Below, one piece after another: positions 1 to 10,394 of a DNA stretch of 64,000 nt. The translations under genes were made by a program, and so were the position numbers. The notes beneath the pieces were generated by a model. It ran no database searches. It was not told where the DNA came from and saw nothing but the letters and a program-made list of their open reading frames with translations. Source of the DNA: Lathyrus oleraceus (Eukaryota > Streptophyta > Magnoliopsida > Fabales > Fabaceae); NCBI RefSeq assembly GCF_024323335.1, contig NC_066579.1:2557001-2621000 (forward strand), written 5' to 3'. Within the stretch, counting starts at the first letter, position 1. Each line of letters starts with the position of its first letter.

Positions 1-747
1 CTTGTGTCTATCAAAAACACAATTGCCTTCAATTAAGGAAGAAAATGATCACATGAATAATATCTCATATGCATCTGCAATAGGATCCATCATGTATGAC
101 ATGTTATGCATTCTACCAGATGTCTCATATACTTTAAGTGAACAAGTAGGTGTTAGTATGATCCTGATGATGCTCATTAGGTTGCTCTCAAGAATATACT
201 TAAGTACTTGAGAAGGAATGAGGACTCATTCTTGATATATGGAGGTCAGGAAGAGATCATTATAATTGGATACATCGATGCTAGCCTTTAGACAAATAAG
301 GATGGATTTTGATTGTAATCTAGTTATGAGTTTTATTTAATTAGGGGTGTTGTTAGGTGGAAAATTTTAAAGTAGGATACACTTACTGATTCTACAACCG
401 AAGTCGAGTATGTTGTCGCCTCAAACACAATAGAGGAAGTTGTTTGGATTACGAATTTCATTAGTGAACTTGAAATAGTCCCAAGAATTGGGAATCACAT
501 TGATCTCTATTGTGAAAATAATGGTTCCATCGCACAAGATAAGAAGCCTATATCTCACCAACAATCCAAGCACATACTTAAGCAATATCACACTATGTCA
601 TAGATAATAGATAAAGGATATGTAAATATATGCAGAGTACCAACACTTAACAATGTGACTAACCCACCGAAAAATCCTCTTGCACAACAAAATCATGAAG
701 GTCATACTAGATCTATGGGTATTAGGTGTATGTATATAGGCCAATAG
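1..747 (+). pseudogene. Ty1/copia pol 3' remnant (RT end and RNase H)
   Basis: Conceptual translation in changing frames gives the typical end of a copia polyprotein: the linker after RT (frame starting at 2), then around 388-600 an RNase H segment beginning DSTTEVEY, with CENN where copia elements normally have CDNN, then a terminal stretch (SMGIRCMY) ending at the TAG at 745-747. Several stops and frame changes make it non-functional. It runs off the left edge, so RT proper, integrase and gag are not visible. Positions 81-386 recur at the start of units 2 and 3, so the left boundary of the tandem array lies inside this remnant. Lineage within copia cannot be fixed from this much sequence. 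Confidence 0.75.
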
Positions 748-2327
748 TTTAATATTAAACTTGGTACTTGTATTGAATCATCTATTAATAATAATAATAA
801 GACATTTCTTTGTTATCTTTGTCTTTCTAAAATAATAAAGTTCACTTAATGAAACATTAAGTGTAACTTAATCATGATATCTCATTAAATATTAGGACAA
901 TATTCTTAAAGTATCTATAGTCGATCTTTATTTTGAAGTGAGATAATATTAAAGCATTGTGACTATTATGTGGATAGATTAATGATTATGTCTCACAAAT
1001 CATGGATAAAGAGTTATCAAGTCTTCACATAGGTATAAATATTATGAGTTATATTTATACTAGATTGTCTCACTGTGAGAATACTACATAGAATGTTATG
1101 CAAGTGTTATAAGTTATTATCAAGGTAATAGTGGTGTATAACACCCTTCGACCTGAATCTACTATGGACCCTATATGTAGAATCGAGAACTTTATCTCCA
1201 GCCAAATGTTTTTTGTAGTAGGAAGACCATAAAGATGATTGATGGGTACTCCACAAATCATGTTGAGGGACATGAGTGACCTAGATGGAATTTTCTAATC
1301 CTCTATACCAGGATAAATATCTAAAGACCTAATATTGAACTAGACAATGGTGACACAGTCTATTCCTTGTGTCCAACATAGACATGAGTAATTATACACA
1401 TAAAAAAATTCATGGGAAGGTTTTGTTCGATCACATGACATTTTCGTGACTTGGGTAGCAACAATGTATTTTTAGATACTGCTCATTGTTTATTATATTA
1501 AATGTGTAATTTGATATAATTGTCAGCGTTACGAGAACCTACGGGGTCACATACATAAGAACAAATTGATGGGAGAAAATAAATAAATGAAGCTTATTCG
1601 AGTGTGCGGTCTCGTAGTGCACTAGAGTTAATTAAAGAAACATGGTACACTATAAGTTTCCAGTCATTCCTGCATACATCTAAACAAATTGGTTAGTTCA
1701 ATCATGGATGAATCAAACTTAGAGAATCTCTTAATTCAATTAGTGATCATATAACATTCTAGTAAAGAATTACTTGATATTATTCCTTATTGAATATTCA
1801 ATCATTAAGATCTCAATGAAACATGTTTGGTTTTGACTTAGATGAGAAGGCTTCCAAAAACAAAAAAATTAGGATCGAAAAGACTTTATATTCTCGACTT
1901 TTAAAGTCACTTAGACTTAATCAAAAGACCATATCTAAGACCACTTATTGGTTAGGAGTATAAGTATGAAAAAGTTCTAGAATGAGGGTTGAATATACTG
2001 ATCCCATTTTAAAACAATTTGAAAACTTTCAATATAAAAATTAGAATTTGGTGAGCGGAAGCAAAAACAACATAAGATGAAAACATAAAATCTCATCATT
2101 ATGGATTCTAAGCAATGTATTTTAAATCTATCACTAAGATAATTATCAAACAATGACTTAAGCCAACTTGGACAATTCAATTTTCTTAATCTAAGCAATT
2201 TAATATCTCAACTTAGACATGTTATTTAACACAATCAACTTAAGCATGATTCAATATGTTTGATGCAACATAAACATATGCTTATATAATAAATCACTAC
2301 AAGCTTGATATAACCTGGATGACATAC
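748..2327. other. Non-coding stretch, probable copia 3' flank or LTR remnant
   Basis: No gene seen; short frames here have no recognisable protein content. It follows directly on the copia pol stop, so part of it (roughly 770-1700) is probably the 3' untranslated region and 3' LTR of that element, but I found no convincing TG...CA boundary or polypurine tract. Positions 387-2327 are missing as a block from units 2 and 3; a shared TAC lies at the deletion edges (384-386 and 2325-2327). Confidence 0.4.
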
Positions 2328-2908
2328 AAATTATTTCATGACTTAACTTCTACGTGCTAAACAAAGAAAATTAAAAAGAGACATGGAAGGAAGAAAGTAC
2401 ATAGAGAATTATAGTGGTTTGGCAACCGACCTCGATATGTTTACTCCACTCTTCAATGTTTTGAAACCATTGGGAACAAATATTCACGTCTTTCACTATT
2501 TTCAAGATTTAATATACACGTATTTTGATACAATGAACTATCTTTAATCTGGATGCTAATAGACATACTATATTATCCTACACATGAATCCAATAACAAT
2601 CCCTTATGTTTATGCAGATACTCAATTGCTACACACAAGATCCTCAATGATATTGATCCAATAATCATGCTATCCACAATAACATGCTCAAAGATTCCTT
2701 TCTATAGTATTCTTCCCTCGATTATGATGAAGAATTATCTGAGCGGTTTCCATTAGCCTCAATTAATTGGATAATTTCTAACTTTGTTCTGCGACAACAT
2801 TCACATGGTTTCACCAAAGTCTTCAATGGAGTAGAAAGACATTATTCTCTCTTTATGAACAACATAAAACCAAAATCCTTATCCATAAAGCGATTCTTCT
2901 GCCTGATA
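2328..2908. other. Unit DNA left of the solo LTR, no gene
   Basis: AT-rich DNA shared by all three units (19448-20028 and 34591-35171). The frame at 2553-2756 has no recognisable motif and is probably chance. The style, with short purine runs and a conserved block around 2405-2470, suggests an old LTR or non-autonomous element, but no termini could be defined. The last five bases, TGATA at 2904-2908, are the left target-site duplication of the solo LTR. Confidence 0.5.
2904..2908. repeat. Target-site duplication, left copy (TGATA)
   Basis: Five-base direct repeat immediately outside the solo LTR; the right copy is at 4881-4885. The intact single copy in units 2 and 3 is the empty site. Confidence 0.95.
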
Positions 2909-3588
2909 TGTAACACCCTTCTAAAATACCCCAATAATTAATTAAACACAAAATATAAATCAGAGTAGATATGCAATTAAGGGTGTCACACTTGACACTT
3001 CACACCATTCACCATAATAACTTGTCATGCTCATTTATTAATCAAAATAAAACATTGCACAATACGCAGCGGATAAAGATCAAAGCAATCATGCAAACCA
3101 TGTAACACATTACATGTAAAGTTGTTCAACAACCAAATGAAAACAAGTAAAACATCCCGTCCCGATGTTACATCTACCAGAGCATGACTCACTAATGAAC
3201 TACGCTAGACTCCAATCACTAGCTTCTACTCAATCATTGCTCGTTACCTGAAACATAGTTGTAAGGGTGAGTTCCTCAATCGATATAATAAGCATTATAA
3301 AATATCATGTAATGCTAAGTAAATTAACACATTTCATCACCCAAATCAGATCACACATTCAGCAACGGCAACATCAACTCAAAATCATAATCATACTCAA
3401 CTCAACACAAAACACACGTACAATATTGGAATACATCCATTCATATTATACGCCATACATACATTATGCAATGAGACTCCATGCATGCGGTACCGACTAT
3501 TCGTGAACACATAGTTCAACCTCACCGATCAAATCCAGATACGGCTACCAAGCTCACTAGTCCCACTCATTTGAGACCTAGTGACTCA

Positions 3589-3792
3589 CATCACTAATTC
3601 CTCACCATGGGAATTAGCTACCACCCCAAGGGCCATGCTATGCACGCTAAATCACCTAGCATGCAACATCAACAACAATCCACAATAACTCATCACTAAT
3701 TCCTCACCATGGGAATTAGCTACCACCATAAAGGCCATACTATGCACGCTAAATCACCTAGCATGCAACCAACAACAACAATCCACAATGGA
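3589..3792. repeat. Two-copy 102-base tandem repeat in the solo LTR
   Basis: The block starting CATCACTAATTCCTCACC at 3589 recurs at 3691 with few mismatches; both contain the same sequence around a GCACGCTAAATCACCTAGC core. It lies inside the LTR and is probably part of its U5 or leader given minus orientation. Confidence 0.85.
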
Positions 3793-4071
3793 CATATGCT
3801 CACACTCTAAGCCATAAACAGTCCATCCACAATTGCATACACAATAGATATATTCACAGTGTTATGCATACCAACATACATCATCAGCATATTTATCATA
3901 GAATCATATCATGTCATGCCAAATAATAAATCACAGTATTAGCACACTCTACTAATACCTATACTGCTCAAAACAACGGGAAATAATCCCTACTATATCA
4001 TACACCAATATAGGCCAATCATCAAATATGTCCACAATATTTAAATATCAATTTTCCACTTTCCAAACAGT

Positions 4072-4321
4072 GTTAACCGGTTAACGCCCTGGGTTAACCG
4101 GTTAACGCAACATAGAACACGCTTCCTGGCACATTTTAACAGTGTTAACCAGTTAACGCCCTGGGTTAACCGGTTAACGCAAGACAGACAACAATTTCTC
4201 ATAATTCATAACAGTGTTAACCGGTTAACACCCTGGGTTAACCGGTTAACGCAGAACAGAAATTAATTCTTCTAAATCATAACAGTGTTAACCGGTTAAC
4301 ACCCTGGGTTAACCGGTTAAC
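4072..4321. repeat. Four-copy ~72-base tandem repeat with paired GTTAACCGGTTAAC palindromes
   Basis: Eight copies of the 14-base palindrome GTTAACCGGTTAAC occur as four doublets at 4072/4093, 4143/4165, 4216/4237 and 4287/4308, spaced 71, 73 and 71 bases. Seven are perfect; the copy at 4143 has one mismatch (CCAG for CCGG). Within a doublet the members are separated by a short GCCCTGG or ACCCTGG spacer. This looks like a structured minisatellite inside the LTR. Confidence 0.92.
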
Positions 4322-4880
4322 GCAAGACAGAAAGCTGTTCCTGCGCTAACACGAACAGAATGCAGAATTTCCGCATTTTTCGCCGTCGGAGGACTTCCGG
4401 ACCTCCGATTTCGATTCCGTAAACGGCTACACGTCCAGAAAATCACAACTCATCCAAATATAGATTCAATCACAGTTTTTAACGCAATTCATTCATCACA
4501 ATTCAAGGCATTTCTCAAAACCTAATTAGAGTCAATCAATGGCTTATTACTACCCATCACATGTTAATCCATAATACCCATTAAACGACGATAAACCCCC
4601 CTTACCTGAGTTAATCCGGCAAATCCTTTAGCTTCAAGCTTTTCCCTTCTTCAACCCTCGTTCTCTTGCTCTTCCTCCTTGCCCTTTTCTCACTTTCTGT
4701 CGCTTCTCTGGTTTTCACGTGAAAAAACCCTTTTTACCAAATGGAACTCTTTATATATATTCCAACTTATTATTCCAATAATAATAATAATTCCAAATAA
4801 TATTCCAATTATTTAATTAAATTAATAAATATTCAATTAACTTAATTTAAATAATTATCATATTTTATCGGGGTGCTACA

Positions 4881-4885
4881 TGATA
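4881..4885. repeat. Target-site duplication, right copy (TGATA)
   Basis: Second copy of the 5-base target duplication next to the CA end of the solo LTR, identical to 2904-2908. Confidence 0.95.
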
Positions 4886-6644
4886 CACAAAAATATAACT
4901 TCAAAGAAAAACATTAGATTCCACAATGTACTTTTATCTACCTCTCATACTTAATCTTTATAGTAGAAGGTCCACAATAATCGTTTTTGAGACATGTTGA
5001 AGATGATGAATAATATTTGAAGAATCTCACACACACAACTAAAATTCATAAAATCCATATTCTAGAAGGTCAATCACAAGATTTCAACAAGAAATTAGGA
5101 GTTGGTGAACGAAGAACAACTCTAAGTTCTCTCAAGCTTCTTGGAAAAATGGGTTTCAATGTTCTTTGGTGATTGTTCTAAGATTGATAAATTCTATCTC
5201 GATTGATCAAATCCTTTCACTTTCGCTGGGTTTCTTGGTCTTCAACAAGAATACGAGAACACAAGAACACAAGAACACAAGAACAACAATTCATATTCTT
5301 GCTTTTGATTCATGTTTATATCATTTGAGTTAATCTTGAATTTTTATTTTCATTTTCATGAATCATACCAACTTGGAACCTTTTGAACTTAAAATATGTA
5401 TTATCTACAAACTTTAAATATAAAACGATGCATAGTTTTAAGTGCTTAAACCTTATTTAAATATTTTTTGTAGTACTTATGTTTAAGGGCAAACCAAGTC
5501 CTATGTTAAGGTATATTTGTTATGTGCCTAAAATGATTGATTTTCCATAGAATAACCATGACCCTTATTAACTTAAATTGGTAGAAAATATATGGTCTCT
5601 TCTCAATTCTTTTATTTTTGTCGATTAAATCATAAAATGTTAATTTGGATGTATTTCCCTTAAATCAGTCCAAAGTTACACTACTTCCAACATCTCTATG
5701 TAGAAACACAACTACCATTTAAAAGATATCATATATTTCACATATTGGAAAAGCAGAAAGAATATGGAGAGCTATCAAGAGTTGAATAAGAGTTGAGAAG
5801 TTTAAGGAATCATCTTCAACATTAGATATCTTCTCTTTTGATAGGATTATATTTAAGTTAATCATAATCTTGTGTAAACTCTAAATTTGAATTATTTTAT
5901 ATATAGTTTTTTTTTATATATTGATGTTATTATTCTCATTCTTAATGCTTTTGTGACATTAGTTTTCAAAATTGAGTCTTTGATTAGAAAATACTAGAAG
6001 TGAATTTTCTATTTAACGGATCTAGAATAAAATTATATTTAAATGTTAAGTGATAGAAATAAGGTTGAATTTACTGTCACTATATACATCGTATTAAACG
6101 AACAAGGAATAAAAAGTTAATAGATTTACTAGATCTCACATCATTTATATTCAAACTATTAAAACTATATAATTGATTAAGATAATACATTAAAAAGAAG
6201 TTAACTAAAATCTAATTACAATAAAATTTATTTCGATGTTATTTATTTTACATATTTATACTTAGCATCATCTTAATATATAAATAACAACTTATTTTTT
6301 TACTTGAAATAATATATTTTGTTGGAAGGCCCTAATATCACACTAGTTCATGAGGATACAATAACTTTGAATACTTAATATATTGATATTCCTACAAGAA
6401 TATATCATATATTTTAATATGTTGTGGATTAAAAAAGAAATTTTGATATGCTTGAAATATAGACTCAGAAAACACTTTCAAGTTAAGAAATAAGATGTAA
6501 ATATTAGTAATATTCATTGCAACATTATTTCATTTCATTTTCTTTGAAATAGACTACAAAAGTCATAACTGCAAGATTTCTAATATGATAATTCATTCAT
6601 CACTTTAAGATATATTGGATATAATCTTCAAAGAACATGTGGTA
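4886..6644. other. AT-rich unit DNA left of the NCR gene, no other gene seen
   Basis: Present in all three units with only a few differences. It includes a short minisatellite at 5255-5285 (repeats of AAGAACACAA). No credible coding sequence, RNA gene or element terminus was recognised. The part up to about 5400 continues the block interrupted by the solo LTR. Confidence 0.5.
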
Positions 6645-6897
6645 TCATATGCGACATTGACATATGAAATCAACACATCTCATAGCACATCCCGGACCAC
6701 ACATAAGTATGCGACAATCAGAATCAGTAAGACATCCATCAAATGCTGTAATGAAAGATTATTAATTAGTATTGTTAAACAAAGAAATAAAGAAGTAAAT
6801 TTGAAGGAAAAATTAACTTACCCTCAACATTATTTACAACTAGAAATGTGAAAAGAAATAGAAACACAATATAATTAAACTTGAAAATTGCAACCAT
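6645..6897 (-). CDS. Nodule-specific cysteine-rich (NCR) peptide gene, copy 1, two exons
   Basis: Exon 1 is 6822-6897 and exon 2 is 6645-6745, separated by a 76-base intron (6746-6821) with a GTAAGT donor and ACAG acceptor. The spliced frame is 177 bases, giving 58 residues. Residues 1-25 form a hydrophobic signal peptide rich in Phe, Leu and Val. The mature part has Cys at 30, 36, 41, 45, 49, 54 and 56, matching the NCR pattern C-x5-C...C-x4-C-x-C, with a CxTDSDC start typical of the family. The phase-1 intron falls at the signal/mature boundary, as in known NCR genes. In IRLC legumes NCR peptides are secreted into the symbiosome and drive terminal bacteroid differentiation; that role is inferred by family here. 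It has one cysteine more than the six-cysteine class. Mature net charge is near -1 (four Asp, three Arg). No stop or splice defect is visible, so it may be functional. Similarity to a defensin-like peptide is the main alternative. Confidence 0.85.
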
Positions 6898-9293
6898 ATT
6901 TTTCTCTTTTTTTGAATTATGAAATTGAACCAGATCTGGTTACTTTATAATGTGTAAAGCCTTTGTTCTCATAATAAAATTAAAAACAAAACTAAAACTT
7001 AGGGAGTTGTAAGAAACCATTTCCAAAATTAAAATCAATGTTTAATGTCTCTTAAGTAAATCAATATGTTATGTTGCTCCTTAAGCATGTTTAGTAAAGA
7101 GGCCATATAAAATATTATCAAATCATAAGAGTTCATAATTTTTAACCAACTTTTAATTATCTTTTTAGCTCTACATATTACGAAGGTGAAAAGAAATTGT
7201 TGGATCATAGCAAATTTATATGTAGAAATGATGCACCAATGTAATGAAAACATATTTATGTACAACTTCAATATATTGTATGATGGGTATTTCTTCATAA
7301 ATACGTTTAATCAAAGTGAATTTCTATCCAACTTTTAAATTGCATGATTTATTACCATTTTTCATAAATTACAATTCTATAATTTTTATACAAAATTGTT
7401 AGTACAAAAGAGTCATTATAATTTGTTGACATCTTAATTATGCTGGCACTAAACAAACCAAAAACAACCATTTTATGATGAAATAAGAAAAATGAAAATT
7501 GTTTGTGGGCATTTACTAAATATATTTTAGAAATGAAGACAATTTTTTTTACAAAAATGTTTCTAGCGGCCAAGAAGTGTCCACTAATGTCAACATTTTT
7601 TTTTTTTCAAATAAATATTTTTTACCGCAAAAAGTATAATAATATTAAATAATTAAATAAAATATTTAAAAAATTAGAATATATAATTATATAAATATAT
7701 TTAAATTAAGTAAAATAATATTTGTATTTATTAATATATAAAGTAGATTAATAGAAGAAATAATGAAAAAAATTTATATGTTAAAAAATAAGTTAAAAAG
7801 ATAGAGATTAGGGAGAGTAAATGAATGTTGAGAAGGAAAATGATAAATGAATTAAAATTGGAAAACTGATTATTTATTTTATTTTCTAACTAGATAAATA
7901 CCCGAACTTTTGCATGGGTTTGCGGTAGATAATGTTATTATGTTACTCTTAATAAATAATATATTTTTCTTTAAAAAGTAAAATTATATATATTGAACCC
8001 GTAATTTTTATTATGTTTAAATAAAAACTATTTGTCCCATATATATATTTTTAAATTATTGATGAGAAATATGTGTATGTAATTTTGTATATATTAAACA
8101 ATAATAAATATGTGTTATATATTTTACTTTGATGGATATAGAGTTGCGTGGAGTTTTTAAATTATGCAATTTTGAAGAGAACTTACTCCTTTGATGCTTA
8201 CATTGTCAATTGCCTATCTGATTACTTTATTCTCTAGGGGAGAGTAATATGACACTTGATTCCATCAACTCCATGACTAAGTTTTCTCTAACTTTGTTGA
8301 CTGTCGGATATTCTTAGTCTTTGACTTGATTCTTCCCAAACACTAGAAATTCCTTCCTTTCTCATTGCGTAAATCTGAGTTCAAATGAGTTGCATAACTT
8401 CTTAGAGTTCTCGAGTTCCACCTTAACGTATTCGTAAGTTCACTTAGTTTCATGACTCTACTTCACTCGATTTATGTTTAACGACTGATCATTTTCTGCA
8501 TTTCACGGTGTACCGTCCTACAAATTCGAGTTTATTATTGTGTCATTGATACATTGTCTCCTAAACTATTCCTTGATGTTGTGGTAGAGCCCAACTTTCA
8601 GTTTGATCCCAACCTATCGGTTCTCACTTGAACCATTATTGATTAATCATGCCTATTCAACTGGCTTATTATCTTCATAAATAATAATGCAATCATTCCA
8701 TCACTACTTTTATTACTAGTTAAGTGAGGAAATTTTAAACCTGGGTCATATGACTATCATATAAATCCTAAGCATTCTTGGTCGATTCTAAACTTGTTTC
8801 TCTCCCCTCGGAGTTCCCTATTCTAGATTACCTCAAGTTGAATGCTCATAATGTGGAGTTTTCATTGTATAAATATTGAACATACAATACACTTGTTGGT
8901 GTATGCTATAAGAGTCTATCCTCATAACCTACCACCTGCCTCGCAATCCTATACATATATGGCCTCAAGATTCCTCATGTCTCACTGAAGGGTTAACTAA
9001 CATATTCATTCTCTTTGGCTAGAAGTTGGGTTAGTAGTACCTGCTTTCCATACTCACACTCCAGCTGTTACTACCTTCCTTAACTCATCATTGGAGTCAT
9101 ATTTTTTTCCATAGTCCGTTAATACATCTTTTCAACTAATTTCGACGCATCTTAATCGCATGTTGTGGGTTAGCCTCTTTGCATATTTACCTAAAGATTA
9201 TTGTAATAGGTCTAAAGTCCAACTTTAGGTAACTTATCATTATAACCTTACAAAATTCAAATCCAATGTAACTGCTTCACATTTAACTCTCGG
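6898..9293. other. AT-rich unit DNA right of the NCR gene, no other gene seen
   Basis: It holds the NCR upstream region, then very AT-rich low-complexity DNA (about 7600-7890), then a more balanced 1.1-kb stretch (8160-9293) with no open frames. The minus-strand frames at 7035-7298 and 7352-7573 have no recognisable motif and biased AT-rich composition. A sequence at about 7893-7930, with ACCC and GGGT flanking TTTTGCAT, vaguely resembles a helitron end, but this is not enough to call one. Confidence 0.45.
6930..6950 (-). promoter_or_regulatory. Putative NCR core promoter: TATA-like box and CCAGATCTGG palindrome
   Basis: On the minus strand TTATAAAG (6943-6950) lies about 46 bases before the NCR start codon, leaving room for a short leader. 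A perfect 10-base palindrome, CCAGATCTGG (6930-6939), sits between it and the start. Both are kept in units 2 and 3. The assignment rests on position and sequence only. Confidence 0.5.
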
Positions 9294-10035
9294 TGTAACA
9301 CCTCAAAATTTGATTAATTTAATTAATCAAATTATTTATGTTTTTATTTAATTAATTAGTATGTGATGTGCTTTTAATTAAAAACACATATTGAGTTGTA
9401 TGTGCATGTGGTGTATGGTGGGGTGTAGGTAGAGCCTTGGTGGGTAGAATAATTAATTAATTAGAAATTATTGGAATTGATAATTATTTTAATTAATTAA
9501 TTAAAATAAATAAGAAAAGAGGTTTTTGGATGGAAAATATAAATTTAGAGGAAATAAGAGAAGTGGTGAACATTTTAAAAAGAGTTGAGCCTTAGTGTAA
9601 TTAACAAAAGAGTAAATTAAGTTTTTAGAGATAAAAAAGGGTTAGCGTGACTTTTGAGGAGCCAGTACATACAATTGAAGTTGTGAGAGAAAATGAGGCT
9701 AGGGCTTGAAGAGGGAATAATATCAACCATTGATCTCAATCAATTCAGAAATTTTGCAAGGAATTTGAGGTAAGGGAGGAGAAATGACTTATATATGAGG
9801 CTTTAGCATGAAATGGTAGAGAAGAGAGACCCTTACTCTCATTAGGGATTGTGTAAATTCTGTTTTGTTATGTTGTTATTGTTGTATGATTTTTATGTTC
9901 TATTGAGTGATCTGTGTTCATTCTTGTATTTTGATTTGATACCTATGTTGATGCCTTTAATAAGGCAATGTTAGTATGATAATCCCGTTGATGCCTTTTG
10001 ATAAGGAAATGCTAATGTGATTTCTAGCTCTACCA
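9294..10035 (+). mobile_element. Truncated LTR-like sequence starting TGTAACACC
   Basis: It starts with TGTAACACCTCAAAATTTG, a start common to plant gypsy LTRs, and continues in LTR-like non-coding DNA with an AT-rich first third and a G/A-rich middle (about 9640-9790). Near the right end two imperfect repeats each begin GTTGATGCCTTT (about 9949 and 9987). No matching CA end or target duplication is visible before the Ogre fragment begins at about 10036, so it is truncated. The family is unknown. Confidence 0.4.
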
Positions 10036-10394
10036 AGGAGTTTTGAAAATTGGAACAATCACATTCACGTAATCATCCAAATTTCTAGCTTGGTGGATAT
10101 GAATCATACCTTCATCCATTAAGATTTGAACATCCCTTTTCACAATCACGCATGTACGTGGATTGACACTACAAATGATACAACTGTCATGATCATGCTC
10201 GCACTCACTGATCTGACACAAAGTCTTGTGAAGCTCTACCAAGGATCTTCAGATATGTCGAACATCACAAACTCTGTATTCACCGGGACAACCATCCACC
10301 ATATTTACAGAGGAGGTACCATGAGAGGGTAACAAATTGGCTTTAACATTTGGCGCACGGTCCTTAAAAGTACCATCCCACTTCTTACCAACCT
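10030..10394 (-). pseudogene. Ogre post-gag linker toward protease, broken
   Basis: The minus-strand frame at 10030-10242 contains ELHKTLCQISECEHDHDSC and VNVIVPIFKTP, typical of the segment between gag and protease in legume Ogre-like polyproteins. Between it and the gag stop at 10395 the translation needs a frame change and one stop to be followed. Element sequence ends right after FKTP, at the junction near 10036. The bases AGCTCTACCAAGGA occur both at this junction (10025-10038) and 209 bases inside (10234-10247). Confidence 0.7.

Larger units (their letters stand above)
2909..4880 (-). mobile_element. Solo LTR of a Ty3/gypsy-type retrotransposon
   Basis: The 1,972-base element begins TGTAACACCC and ends GGGTGCTACA, a 10-base inverted terminal repeat with one mismatch and canonical TG...CA ends. 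It is flanked by perfect 5-base duplications TGATA (2904-2908 and 4881-4885). Units 2 and 3 hold a single TGATA with no insert (20024-20028, 35167-35171), and the coordinate shift is exactly 1,977. There is no internal coding sequence, so it is a solo LTR left by recombination between the two LTRs of a full element. Minus orientation is inferred from a TATA-like run (TATATATAAAG on the minus strand near 4755). A Tekay/Del-type chromovirus is my best guess from the end sequence. It carries two internal tandem repeats listed separately. Confidence 0.92.

Noticed and set aside
4072..4321. CRISPR-like regularly spaced repeats
   Set aside because: Spacers are themselves similar and the array lies inside a plant LTR; it is a minisatellite.
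5255..5285. Functional repeat or attachment site
   Set aside because: A short AAGAACACAA minisatellite with no further context.
6615..6851. Plus-strand 78-residue frame (also 21758-21994 and 36901-37137)
   Set aside because: It overlaps the NCR gene on the opposite strand; its conservation follows from the duplication, and it has no recognisable motif.
7035..7573. Two minus-strand frames of 87 and 73 residues upstream of the NCR gene
   Set aside because: AT-rich chance frames without signal peptide, cysteine pattern or domain; the second changes length between units because of indels in poly-T.
9294..10035. Complete LTR with target duplication
   Set aside because: Only a TGTAACACC start is visible; no CA end, partner LTR or duplication, so it is reported only as LTR-like and truncated.
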